A stretch of 17,775 nucleotides of DNA from Lachnospiraceae bacterium UBA1066 (GCA_002316215.1 DCDB01000294.1:1-17775); one strand, 5' to 3'. Shown: positions 1 through 7,228, counted from the stretch's first letter. The notes: generated by a model from the sequence alone, not told the origin. Made by a program: numbers and translations.

Positions 1-675
1 GCTAACCCTGCCCATAGCAAGGCTCTTCTTCTTTCGCTTGCGCTTTCCCTTGGCGCCACCGCGATCTGCCTGCTGCTGGCTTATCCGCTCTGCATGTTTT
101 TAGTCAGCCTTGAAAAGGCTTCAAATTCTTTCCTGGTTCTTCTGCTCATCGTGCCGATGTGGATGAACTTCATGCTGCGCACTTATGCCTGGCAGTCGAT
201 TCTTGAAAAAACAGGGCTTCTCAATACCATCATCACCTCTTTAGGGCTCCCGGCCCAGCACCTCATCAATACGCCGGGCGCCATCATCCTCGGCATGGTC
301 TATGACTTTCTGCCGTTCATGGTGCTGCCGATTTACAACGCCCTCGAGAAAATCGATAAAAATGTCATCAATGCAGCACATGACCTCGGCGCCGGATCCC
401 TGCAGACATTTCTGCGCATCATTTTTCCGCTTTCCCTTCCGGGCGTCATTTCAGGAATTACGATGGTTTTCGTGCCATCGCTTACGACGTTCGTTATTTC
501 CTCCCTCCTGGGAGGCGGAAAGATCCTCCTGATCGGAAATGTCATCGAGCAGGAATTCACACTGGCATATGACTGGAATCTCGGTTCCGGTCTTTCACTG
601 GTGCTTCTTGTCTTCATCGTAATCAATGTCGTCCTCTCCGCTGTTTTTGATAAAGATGAGGAGGCCGTCGCATGA
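1..675 (+). CDS. potB: Spermidine/putrescine ABC transporter permease PotB (5' end missing)
   Basis: This is the C-terminal 224 residues of an inner-membrane permease; the frame is open from base 1, so the start lies outside the window. Several hydrophobic membrane segments are visible. Around the middle sits the EAA-type loop (AAHDLGAGSLQTF, then FPLSLPG), which in ABC importers docks onto the ATPase. The stop codon overlaps the start of potC by four bases (ATGA), so the two are probably translationally coupled. With PotC and PotD next to it, the family is the polyamine PotABCD importer; the ATPase PotA would be expected upstream, outside the window. Substrate could be putrescine, spermidine or both and cannot be read from the sequence. 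Confidence 0.9.
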   Translation, partial: ANPAHSKALLLSLALSLGATAICLLLAYPLCMFLVSLEKASNSFLVLLLIVPMWMNFMLRTYAWQSILEKTGLLNTIITSLGLPAQHLINTPGAIILGMVYDFLPFMVLPIYNALEKIDKNVINAAHDLGAGSLQTFLRIIFPLSLPGVISGITMVFVPSLTTFVISSLLGGGKILLIGNVIEQEFTLAYDWNLGSGLSLVLLVFIVINVVLSAVFDKDEEAVA

Positions 676-1472
676 AAAAATCGGGTATTGTATTAAAGAA
701 GATTTATATCGCTTTGATTTTCATTTTCATGTACGCCCCTATTGCCGTCCTGATCCTGCAGTCCTTCAATAAAAGCAAAACGCGTGCACACTGGGGCGGT
801 TTCACATTCAAATGGTACGGCTCCCTCTTCACGGATGAATCCATTCTGAAAGCCTTTACGACGACGATTCTCCTGGCCTGCCTGTCTTCACTCGTTGCGG
901 TCGTCCTCGGCACAGCCGCGTGCATCGCTATGCATCGCATGTCCGCAAGGACGCGGGCTTTCGGCATGGGCATCACGAATATCCCCATGCTGAACGCCGA
1001 CATCGTGACCGGCGTATCCTTCATGCTGCTTTTTATGACTCTTCGGATGGAGCTTGGTTTCGGAACACTGCTTCTTGCGCACATCACTTTCAATATTCCC
1101 TACGTTATCTTAAACGTGATGCCGCGCTACCGTGAAATCAATCCGCATCTTTACGAGGCTGCTCTTGACCTCGGAGCCGGCCCGGTCTACGGCTTCTTCA
1201 AAACCGTTTTTCCGGAGCTTCTCCCCGGAATCGGCAGCGGCGCGCTTATGGCCTTCACCATGTCGCTCGATGATTTTATTATCACGCACTTTACAACCGG
1301 TGCCGGAGTCGACACGCTGTCAACAAAAATCTATGCAGAAGTTAAGCTGGGCATCCGTCCTGAGATCTATGCCCTTTCCGCCATGATTTTCATAACCGTG
1401 CTGGTTCTCCTCTGCCTTGTCAACCGCGTCCAGTATCGCATGAATAAAGTAAGGAAGGAGGCCGATGTATGA
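672..1472 (+). CDS. potC: Spermidine/putrescine ABC transporter permease PotC
   Basis: A 266-residue membrane protein, the usual PotC length, with about six hydrophobic helices. It is the second half of the membrane channel of the polyamine importer. The first helix lies near residues 10-30 (YIALIFIFMYAPIAVLILQSF), followed by the characteristic SFN stretch. The EAA loop is seen as AALDLGAGPVYGF followed by FPELLPG. The start at 672 is supported by a GAGGAGG ribosome site 7 bases upstream, inside potB. The gene overlaps both neighbours by four bases, so it belongs to the same transcript as potB and potD. Confidence 0.93.
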   Translation: MKKSGIVLKKIYIALIFIFMYAPIAVLILQSFNKSKTRAHWGGFTFKWYGSLFTDESILKAFTTTILLACLSSLVAVVLGTAACIAMHRMSARTRAFGMGITNIPMLNADIVTGVSFMLLFMTLRMELGFGTLLLAHITFNIPYVILNVMPRYREINPHLYEAALDLGAGPVYGFFKTVFPELLPGIGSGALMAFTMSLDDFIITHFTTGAGVDTLSTKIYAEVKLGIRPEIYALSAMIFITVLVLLCLVNRVQYRMNKVRKEADV

Positions 1473-2563
1473 AAATGACAAAAAAAAGCACCCCAGCTCT
1501 CATTCTTTCCCTTACTTTCCTGCTCGCCGCCCTCACATTTCTCATCCTGATGGCGGCCGGATGCGGCTCGGATGCTTCCGGCAGCGGAGATAACCTTTTA
1601 TACGTCTACAACTGGGGCGAATACATCGATCCGGATGTCATTACCGAATTTGAAGACGAGACCGGCATCCAGGTAATTTATGATGAGTTCGAAACGAACG
1701 AAGTAATGTATCCGAAGGTCGCAGCCGATTCTTCTCAGTACGACGTCATCTGCCCTTCAGATTACATGATTGCAAAGATGATTGAGTCGGATCTTCTGTC
1801 CCCGCTTAATTTCGATTCCATGCCGAACGCGAAGAATAATATCGGTGAAGAATATTATAAGCAGTCCGAAACCTTCGATCCCGGCAATAAATACTCCGTC
1901 CCATACTGCTGGGGCACCATCGGAATTCTCTACAATACGAAAATGGTTTCGGAGCCAGTCGACAGCTGGAAGATCCTCTGGGATCCGAAATACAGCGACA
2001 ACATCCTGATGCAGGATTCTGTCCGCGATCTTTTCGCCGTTCCCTTGAAAATGCTCGGCTATTCGCTGAATACGACCGATCTAAGCCAGCTTAAGGAGGC
2101 ACGGGATCTTCTCATTCAGCAAAAACCGCTTGTCCAGGCCTATGTTATCGATGAAGTCCGGGACAAGATGATCGGAAATGAAGCGGCGCTCGGCGTTATC
2201 TATTCCGGCGAAGCAGAATATACCCGCGAAGAAAATGAAGACCTGGCCTACGTCATCCCGAAAGAAGGAACCAACATCTGGCTTGACTCCTGGGTCATTA
2301 CCAAGGGCTCAAAGCACAAGGAAAATGCCGCCAAATGGATTGATTTCCTCTGCCGCGGTGAAATCGCCCTGAAGAACTTTGAATATATCTACTACTCCAC
2401 CCCGAACACGGCCGCCGTCGATCTCATGGACGAAGAGGAGCGTGACAATCCCGTGCTCTTCCCTGATCTTTCGCAATACAGCAATCTCGAGGCCTATAAA
2501 TATCTGGGGACGAAGGAAGACGCTGTATGGTTCGACCTCTGGAAAGAAGTCAAATCCGCCTGA
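1469..2563 (+). CDS. potD: Spermidine/putrescine-binding lipoprotein PotD
   Basis: A 364-residue extracellular solute-binding protein that would deliver polyamines to PotBC. The N-terminus has a basic start, a hydrophobic stretch at residues 10-31 and a lipobox ending AAG-Cys32, so it is expected to be lipid-anchored to the outer face of the membrane. The mature part opens with YVYNWGEYIDPDVI, the typical start of the PotD/PotF family, and contains the VPYCWGTIGI segment seen in that family. The ribosome site AAGGAGG lies 7 bases before the ATG, and the start overlaps the potC stop by four bases. It ends the operon; a hairpin terminator follows about 165 bases later. Confidence 0.93.
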   Translation: MKMTKKSTPALILSLTFLLAALTFLILMAAGCGSDASGSGDNLLYVYNWGEYIDPDVITEFEDETGIQVIYDEFETNEVMYPKVAADSSQYDVICPSDYMIAKMIESDLLSPLNFDSMPNAKNNIGEEYYKQSETFDPGNKYSVPYCWGTIGILYNTKMVSEPVDSWKILWDPKYSDNILMQDSVRDLFAVPLKMLGYSLNTTDLSQLKEARDLLIQQKPLVQAYVIDEVRDKMIGNEAALGVIYSGEAEYTREENEDLAYVIPKEGTNIWLDSWVITKGSKHKENAAKWIDFLCRGEIALKNFEYIYYSTPNTAAVDLMDEEERDNPVLFPDLSQYSNLEAYKYLGTKEDAVWFDLWKEVKSA

Positions 2564-2609
2564 TACGGCGCGTGTCCGCAACTTGTACCATCAAGCCTGA
2601 CAGTTTGCT

Positions 2610-2690
2610 CATACCGTCCGGTTTTTACTTCATACAGTCTGGTATCTGCCCATATATTCCGGGGATACTCTATATACTCTGGTATCTTCT
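2610..2690. repeat. Four degenerate 20-21 base tandem units downstream of potD
   Basis: Four head-to-tail units at 2610-2630, 2631-2650, 2651-2670 and 2671-2690 share a pattern close to cataTactCTGGTATCT. Units two and four match at 15 of 20 positions; unit one and unit three are weaker. They fill the space between the potD stop and the terminator. No gene is seen here. The array may be an old, decayed minisatellite; a protein-binding or RNA role is possible but unsupported. Confidence 0.5.
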
Positions 2691-2729
2691 TAAAAACACA
2701 TTCAGGCCTTACCGTTCGTCATTTAAAAC

Positions 2730-2761
2730 AAAAGCGCCGTCCGTCAGGACAGCGCTTTTTT
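2730..2761. terminator. Two-way rho-independent terminator between potD and the glutaredoxin-like gene
   Basis: The stem AAAAGCGC (2730-2737) pairs with GCGCTTTT (2752-2759), with an inner stem GTCC/GGAC and a GTCA loop. On the plus strand it runs into a T tract that ends the pot operon; on the minus strand it is followed by TTTTGTTTT and can end the glutaredoxin-like gene. The loop contains the stop codon of that minus-strand gene, so coding sequence and terminator overlap. Confidence 0.85.
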
Positions 2762-3022
2762 CAGGACATTTTCAACATTCGCACGGGCTTCTTTTGCCGA
2801 TTCTCCGGGATGAGCTTCATAGATCTTTTCATTTCCGATAAACATCGCCGGAACGTTGTAATAATCATAGGCAGCGGCTTTTTCCGCATTCCGGCTTTCA
2901 TCGATTCTTTCAAATTCAACTTTTCCGTACTCCGGATTTTCTTTCACCAGTTCATCAAGAGCCAGATTCGCCTGCCGGCAGTAGGGACAGCCGGGAAGAT
3001 AAAAAAATGTTACTTTCTGCAT
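2744..3022 (-). CDS. Glutaredoxin-like small thiol-disulfide protein
   Basis: A 92-residue single-domain protein of the thioredoxin fold. The N-terminal strand is followed by the active-site motif C12-P-Y-C15, the classical glutaredoxin dithiol site, and later by YNVPAMF with the cis-proline at residue 58. It probably reduces disulfides in the cytoplasm or passes electrons to a reductase; the partner is unknown, since many Clostridia lack glutathione. The ATG at 3022 has a strong AAGGAGG site 7 bases upstream. The gene stands alone and ends inside the shared terminator hairpin. It could equally be named a thioredoxin-family or NrdH-like protein; no ribonucleotide reductase gene is nearby. Confidence 0.85.
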   Translation of the reverse strand: MQKVTFFYLPGCPYCRQANLALDELVKENPEYGKVEFERIDESRNAEKAAAYDYYNVPAMFIGNEKIYEAHPGESAKEARANVENVLKKALS

Positions 3023-3124
3023 CGTGATTCCTCCTTCTTGAAATTTCTTAAGTCACTTGATAAAAATCACATCATGGCGCATGTGGCGTCCAAAGTACCT
3101 TTTGACACCTGTGCGGCTTCAGAC

Positions 3125-3244
3125 TGCTCCATCGCTTCGCGATTCCCCGGATCCTCAAAACATTCGGGATCCGCTGATTTACTGCATAAATTGTTCCATC
3201 GCTTCGTGATTCCCTGGATCCTCAAAACATTCGGAATCCGCTGA
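3125..3244. repeat. Two copies of a 53-base element with internal hairpins
   Basis: Positions 3125-3177 and 3192-3244 are nearly identical; the last 50 bases differ at three sites. The copies are 67 bases apart, start to start. Each begins with a small hairpin ATCGC-TTC-GCGAT, which the second copy keeps through a G-U pair (GTGAT). The first copy also has a perfect CGGATCC/GGATCCG inverted repeat; the second loses it but gains GATTCC/GGAATC. It lies between the unknown membrane gene and the glutaredoxin-like gene, both read on the minus strand. Read on the minus strand, both copies encode ECFEDPGN followed by EAMEQ, but no start codon with a ribosome site was found. Confidence 0.8.
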
Positions 3245-3249
3245 ACATC

Positions 3250-3834
3250 TTATTGTTTCAAATTGCCAAGAGCAAGAGATATTAAAATAACCACCATGCC
3301 GGCAGCTACGGAAATAAGCGGGATCATGCCGTCGATCCAGCCTTTATAAGCGTCCAGACGATAGTAGAGGACATAGCAGATGAGGCTTATGATCAGGATC
3401 AGCACAATAACCGCCGCAAGAAAAATCGAAAGCCCGGTCCCGAAACGCCCGATCCCGTACATCTCATTGACGACAGATATTTCAAGGACCGTCCAGCCGG
3501 TAAAAATAAGAAGCTCAGAGGTGACCTGACGGTCAAAAGCAAAACGCGTTATAAGAAGAAGTACCGCATAAAGAATAATACCGGCCAGAATCACGTACCA
3601 GTTTGAAAAACTGCGGAAATCTTTCACATGGGCATTCAGCCCGGCAAGCATCAGCCCGAGACCGACAATGCCCGTCAGAACAGCCAGCGTGATGCTTGCC
3701 GTTCCTGCTGCGCTTCCCGAAGCTCCCGGCTTAAAGACCAGCGTCCACCAAAGCAGATAAAAAAGGCTGCAGACAAGCAGCAGCCCATTTCCCGCAAATA
3801 TTTCCCACATCTGAACATCAAACTGGCGAAACAT
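3250..3834 (-). CDS. Conserved-type integral membrane protein of unknown function
   Basis: A 194-residue, very hydrophobic protein with roughly six membrane segments (about residues 14-33, 46-66, 80-98, 107-122, 131-155 and 170-190). I recognise no family motif, catalytic residue or binding site. It begins MFRQFDVQMWEIFAGNG, which looks like a short amphipathic lead into the first helix. The start at 3834 is the first ATG before the membrane part; the nearest purine-rich candidate site is AGGAAGG, somewhat far upstream. The ATG overlaps a TAA stop (TAATG) of a low-complexity reading frame in the 22-base tandem repeat upstream. It follows the Na/Pi symporter gene on the same strand, but the repeat array separates them, so co-transcription is uncertain. 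Confidence 0.7.
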   Translation of the reverse strand: MFRQFDVQMWEIFAGNGLLLVCSLFYLLWWTLVFKPGASGSAAGTASITLAVLTGIVGLGLMLAGLNAHVKDFRSFSNWYVILAGIILYAVLLLITRFAFDRQVTSELLIFTGWTVLEISVVNEMYGIGRFGTGLSIFLAAVIVLILIISLICYVLYYRLDAYKGWIDGMIPLISVAAGMVVILISLALGNLKQ

Positions 3835-3879
3835 TATCTCTCACTGCCTTCCTGCCGTACCGACCGTCCCGCTTTCTCA

Positions 3880-4053
3880 TGTCGCTCTTGCTTTCCGCTC
3901 TGTCGCTCTTGCCTTCCGCTCTGTCGCTCTTGCCTTCCGGCTCTGTCGACCTTGCTTTCCGGATCTGTCGACCTTGCCTTCCGGATCTGTCGCTCTTGCC
4001 TTCCGGATCTGTCGCTCTTGCCTTCCGGATCTGTCGCTCTTGCCTTCCGGTTT
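3880..4053. repeat. Tandem 22-base repeat (minisatellite), eight copies
   Basis: Eight head-to-tail copies of a 21-22 base unit, consensus tgtcgctcttgccttccg plus gatc, start at 3880, 3901, 3922, 3944, 3966, 3988, 4010 and 4032. Copies six and seven are identical; copies four and five carry tcgacc instead of tcgctc; the first two are 21 bases. There are no spacers, so it is not a CRISPR array. Because 22 is not a multiple of three, the minus strand reads as Arg/Lys/Glu/Ser-rich peptide in more than one frame, which explains the long but probably non-coding frames here. The gap 3835-4139 between two minus-strand genes holds nothing else I recognise. Confidence 0.92.
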
Positions 4054-4139
4054 TCTGCCGCACCGGGAAGACTGCCTCTATCCGTTCTTCCCTCCGCTGC
4101 AGGTTTCACTTGAGGTGTCCGTTCCCACAAATGCTCAGC

Positions 4140-5918
4140 TTACCTTAAGCCTCCCGCATCAATTGCTTTTTCGCGGCCCATATAAACTTCATAGAAATTC
4201 TCGTACATATTTTCATATTCCGCGCTGTGATGATCCTTGAGATCATGCAGGTAAGCGTGTGCATCCTTATTGACGGACGAAACACGGAGAACGGAAACTG
4301 CAATGTTCATGCTGTGATCCGAAATACGTTCGCAATTTGTAATGATATCGTTGAAAATGAAACCCTGGACAGCCGAGCAGATTCCTCTCTGCAGACGCTC
4401 CACATGCGTCTCCTTAAGTGTTGCGCAGAGGACATCGATCACGCCCTGAAGAGGTTCGACCTCACGCGCAGTAATCAGATTGTCATTCCGGTAAGCTTCA
4501 AAAGCCTTCCCGTAGATGTCCCTGATGGCATCAAGAAGATTGCCTTCTTCACTCTGCGCCTGAGAAGAAAAACTGATTTCCTTCTCATGCAGCTCTTCCG
4601 CCGCTTTCGCCAGATTGTAGGCATGATCTGCAATCCTTTCAAATTCATTGATGCCGTGCAGCAGCTTGGAGGACTCGCTCGTATCCGCCGCTGAAAGGTT
4701 CGTTCCGTTCCCCAGTTTCAGCAGATAGGCGCCGATATGATCCTCATAAGAGTCGATTTTCTTTTCATTTGCCACAACAAATTCCATCGTTTCTTCATCA
4801 AAATTCTTTAAAAGACCAATGGACTTGTCAAGGCTTTCTTCTGTCAGCTCGACCATCTGCAGCATGGATTTATCAACCTCTGCGAGAGCAATCGTCGGCG
4901 TCGCAAGAAGACGTTCATCAAGGAAGAGCAGCTTGTCTTCTTTGGAATCATGGACAATCATGCAGGCCAGGCGTTCGAGTACCTTCGTAAACGGGAAGAG
5001 CAGCGCCGTTGTCAGGAGGTTGAAAATGGAATGGACGGCAGCGATGCCGACCGGATTGACGATATTTTCAATAAATGAGAATTTGAAAATGGCATTAAGA
5101 ATATAAAAGACGGAAAGCCAGACGACTGTTCCGATAATGTTAAACGAAATGTGAACAACCGCCACGCGCTTCGCGTTCCGGTTGACACCGATAGAAGAAA
5201 TAAGAGCCGTGACGCAGGTACCGATGTTCTGGCCCATGATGATCGGAATCGCCATCCCGTAAGTAACCTTTCCGGTAAGAGACAGAGCCTGCAGAATACC
5301 GACTGAAGCGGCCGAGCTCTGGATAATTCCGGTGACCAGCGTACCGACCAGAACGCCGACCAGCGGATTCGTAAAGGCCGTCAGGATGTTCGTGAACTCC
5401 GGCATATCCTTAAGAGGGCTCACGGCTGCAGACATCATATTCATACCGGTCATAAGAATAGAAAAGCCGACCAGCATTGTCCCGATGTCCTTGCGCTTCT
5501 GACGCTTCGACAGCATAATCATCAGCGTGCCGACCAGCGCAAATACCGGTGAGAAATATTCGGGGTTGAGAATTTTTATGAACGGATTAGAACTTGAGAT
5601 GCCGGCAAGAGAAAGGATCCAGGCCGTCAGCGTCGTGCCGATGTTGGAGCCCATGATGACGCCGATCGTCTGCCCCAGCTCCATGATTCCGGAGTTGACG
5701 AAGCCGACCAGCATAACCGTCATCGCCGAAGAAGACTGGATCGCGATCGTGATAATTGCACCGAACAGCAACCCCTTGAACGGATTGTCGGTGACTTTCT
5801 GAAGCATCTTCTCCAGCTTGCCTCCTGTCATTTTTTCAAGCGAACTGGATAAAAGCGTCATACCGAAGAGGAAAAAAGCCAAACCGCCGAATAGCTGAAT
5901 AAAAGAAAAGATGTCCAA
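4140..5918 (-). CDS. Na+/phosphate symporter family protein with PhoU-like C-terminal domain
   Basis: A 592-residue protein of the NptA/PNaS type. The membrane half (about residues 1-320) shows the two inverted QSS repeats typical of the family: QSSSA at 61-65 with GSNIGTT at 90-96, and QSSAA at 200-204 with GQNIGT at 229-234. The C-terminal part (about 345-575) is mostly helical and PhoU-like, with acidic residues that in PhoU bind metals. It would import phosphate with sodium, with the PhoU part probably regulating it. The start is a TTG at 5918: the protein begins directly with the first helix and AAGGGGA lies 7 bases upstream, with no suitable ATG. A promoter is seen at 6005-6033. Export or another anion remains possible. 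Confidence 0.88.
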   Translation of the reverse strand: MDIFSFIQLFGGLAFFLFGMTLLSSSLEKMTGGKLEKMLQKVTDNPFKGLLFGAIITIAIQSSSAMTVMLVGFVNSGIMELGQTIGVIMGSNIGTTLTAWILSLAGISSSNPFIKILNPEYFSPVFALVGTLMIMLSKRQKRKDIGTMLVGFSILMTGMNMMSAAVSPLKDMPEFTNILTAFTNPLVGVLVGTLVTGIIQSSAASVGILQALSLTGKVTYGMAIPIIMGQNIGTCVTALISSIGVNRNAKRVAVVHISFNIIGTVVWLSVFYILNAIFKFSFIENIVNPVGIAAVHSIFNLLTTALLFPFTKVLERLACMIVHDSKEDKLLFLDERLLATPTIALAEVDKSMLQMVELTEESLDKSIGLLKNFDEETMEFVVANEKKIDSYEDHIGAYLLKLGNGTNLSAADTSESSKLLHGINEFERIADHAYNLAKAAEELHEKEISFSSQAQSEEGNLLDAIRDIYGKAFEAYRNDNLITAREVEPLQGVIDVLCATLKETHVERLQRGICSAVQGFIFNDIITNCERISDHSMNIAVSVLRVSSVNKDAHAYLHDLKDHHSAEYENMYENFYEVYMGREKAIDAGGLR

Positions 5919-6004
5919 AACAAAATCCCCTTTCCAAAACCTGAAGGTACAGTTTTCGTAGTCTGAGTTCGGATTATTCTATATTCATTTTTCGGAACAG
6001 GTTT

Positions 6005-6033
6005 ATTATACCTTATTCCGCGGACGTTTTCCA
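6005..6033 (-). promoter_or_regulatory. Predicted promoter of the Na/Pi symporter gene
   Basis: On the minus strand a perfect TATAAT (6005-6010) stands 17 bases downstream of TGGAAA (6028-6033), which matches the -35 consensus at four of six positions. It lies about 85 bases before the TTG start, leaving an untranslated leader with no obvious riboswitch or attenuator fold. Confidence 0.6.
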
Positions 6034-6182
6034 CTGGGTTTTTTATTTTGCGTAAAGGTCAGGATATTTTTAAATGCTGAAAGGCGCCAAACCGGCGTTG
6101 CGGAAAATCAGAGAAAAATCAAAGAGGGCCGCCGAATCGGGTTCAAAAGCGGTTGCAAAGCAGCATCTGAAAAATCTTTCTG
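6034..6182. other. Gene-free spacer without recognisable features
   Basis: This is the centre of the 321-base gap between the symporter start and the tRNA. The sequence is purine-rich and open in one plus-strand frame that continues through the tRNA, but has no ribosome site or protein-like composition. I see no promoter, repeat or RNA fold here beyond the flanking promoter and tRNA terminator. Confidence 0.4.
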
Positions 6183-6226
6183 AAATAAGAAAAGCCCCGA
6201 ACCGCCTTCTAAATCAGGCAATCCGG
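6183..6226 (-). terminator. Predicted terminator downstream of tRNA-Gly
   Basis: Read on the minus strand, CCGGATTGCC pairs with GGCGGTTCGG (ten pairs, three of them G-U) around a ten-base loop, followed by GGCTTTTCTTATTT. It begins 14 bases after the tRNA end and would stop both the tRNA transcript and any read-through from the nitroreductase gene. Confidence 0.65.
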
Positions 6227-6239
6227 AACCCTTCCCTCG

Positions 6240-6311
6240 AGCGCGAGACGGGAATCGGACCCGCGACCCCCACCTTGGCAAGGTGGTGCTCCACCGCTGA
6301 GCCACTCGCGC
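6240..6311 (-). tRNA. tRNA-Gly, anticodon GCC
   Basis: A complete 72-base cloverleaf on the minus strand: acceptor GCGCGAG/CTCGCGC, D stem GCTC/GAGC, anticodon stem CCACC/GGTGG with loop TTGCCAA (anticodon GCC, reading GGC and GGU), and T stem GCGGG/CCCGT with one G-U pair. The discriminator base is U, as usual for tRNA-Gly in bacteria. The 3' CCA is not encoded and must be added by the nucleotidyltransferase. It stands alone with its own promoter upstream and hairpin terminator downstream. Confidence 0.96.
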
Positions 6312-6340
6312 ATTTCTTTATGTTTTGTAGAACAATGGAT

Positions 6341-6369
6341 AATATACACTAAAATAGTTTTTGTGTCAA
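6341..6369 (-). promoter_or_regulatory. Strong predicted promoter of tRNA-Gly
   Basis: On the minus strand a perfect -35 TTGACA (6364-6369), a 17-base spacer and TATATT (6341-6346) lie about 30 bases before the tRNA 5' end. The near-consensus match fits a highly expressed stable RNA. Confidence 0.8.
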
Positions 6370-6389
6370 CCATTTTCAAATGTCTTTTT

Positions 6390-7157
6390 TTATTCGTTCT
6401 TTAAAAGCGCCGAAAGCACATACTGACTGCTCTTGAAATTCTTCTGGCTGATGTTTTCCAGCCGGATCAGATCGAGATCCAGCCAAAGCTCGTCGGCGGC
6501 AACCATAATATGGGCGAAGAGGATGCCGAAATCAAATTCGTCCCAGCGTCCGCTGTGGGTAATATCCGGTTTCTTGGAAAAAATATGGATGCGGTTTCCC
6601 ATGATGACAAAACGCCACGGCTGTGAATTTAAGGCAGACGGCGCGAGGCGCGCCGCCTCGAGTACTTCATTTACCCACTTTGCCGGCTGTTCCTTGTAAA
6701 CGCACAGATCCTTAAGCTCTTCACGTTTCGCCTCTCCGGGTCTGCGTGTCAGAGGTTCCTTCGGCTTTCCAAAAGCCATCATGATGACAAACTCTTTCGT
6801 TCCCCGCAGCCGTGCATTCTTCGGGACACTTGTACCGCCGAGGAAACAGCTGCCAAGCCCGAGCGTCATCATATAAAGGCTGAGCTGCTCGCAGATATAG
6901 CCGGCATTCATCTCATATTTATCTTTCTTCTCGGAATAAATCGTAAGATAATAGGGCGCCTTAACGGAAAATAGCGCAAAAGGCGTATTCCGGCCATCCA
7001 CATTCGTCGTAATCCCGATTTCCGTCTGGATTCCCGGGAAGAGAGAAGGGATGCCTTCGTAAAATTGGCCAATATCCGACAATACCTCCTTGTCAGCAGG
7101 CTCCATCAGAAAATGCCGTATAGATTTTCTTGCAAAAATCGCATTATATAGGTTCAT
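6390..7157 (-). CDS. Nitroreductase-family flavoprotein (TM1586-like, two half-domains)
   Basis: A 255-residue protein of the nitroreductase fold, expected to bind FMN and reduce a substrate with NAD(P)H. The N-terminus carries the family start RKSIRHF at residues 10-16, which contacts the FMN phosphate. A second half-site, APSALNSQPW at 172-181, is the other classic FMN-binding motif. Both lie in one chain, which is the layout of the 'putative TM nitroreductase' group rather than the usual dimer-forming 170-200 residue proteins. The start at 7157 fits the family N-terminus, yet no ribosome site precedes it; the predicted promoter places the transcription start at or next to the ATG, so the message may be leaderless. 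The true substrate is unknown. Confidence 0.85.
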   Translation of the reverse strand: MNLYNAIFARKSIRHFLMEPADKEVLSDIGQFYEGIPSLFPGIQTEIGITTNVDGRNTPFALFSVKAPYYLTIYSEKKDKYEMNAGYICEQLSLYMMTLGLGSCFLGGTSVPKNARLRGTKEFVIMMAFGKPKEPLTRRPGEAKREELKDLCVYKEQPAKWVNEVLEAARLAPSALNSQPWRFVIMGNRIHIFSKKPDITHSGRWDEFDFGILFAHIMVAADELWLDLDLIRLENISQKNFKSSQYVLSALLKNE

Positions 7158-7163
7158 GACTTA

Positions 7164-7192
7164 AGTTTAGCGCATGTACGTTCCTATTTCAA
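7164..7192 (-). promoter_or_regulatory. Predicted promoter of the nitroreductase gene
   Basis: On the minus strand TTGAAA (7187-7192), a 17-base spacer and TAAACT (7164-7169). The -10 ends only six bases before the ATG at 7157, so transcription would start at or within a few bases of the start codon. Its -35 is 7 bases from the -35 of the divergent promoter at 7200-7228. Confidence 0.6.
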
Positions 7193-7199
7193 TAAAAGG

Positions 7200-7228
7200 T
7201 TGCAAAAAAAGTCCCCTTATTTTAGAAT
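7200..7228 (+). promoter_or_regulatory. Predicted promoter of the DUF975/CmpB fusion gene
   Basis: TTGCAA (7200-7205), a 17-base spacer and TAGAAT (7223-7228), about 45 bases before the chosen start codon. The TTG that could be mistaken for an upstream start codon is part of this -35 box. Confidence 0.6.

Noticed and set aside
3880..4053. Possible CRISPR array
   Set aside because: The units are directly joined with no unique spacers and no cas genes are present; it is a simple tandem repeat.
5919..6004. Riboswitch or attenuator in the symporter leader
   Set aside because: The leader is about 80 bases, AT-rich, and I could not find a stable fold followed by a T run.
6074..6352. Plus-strand open frame crossing the tRNA-Gly
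   Set aside because: It runs antisense through a complete tRNA and has no ribosome site or protein-like pattern.
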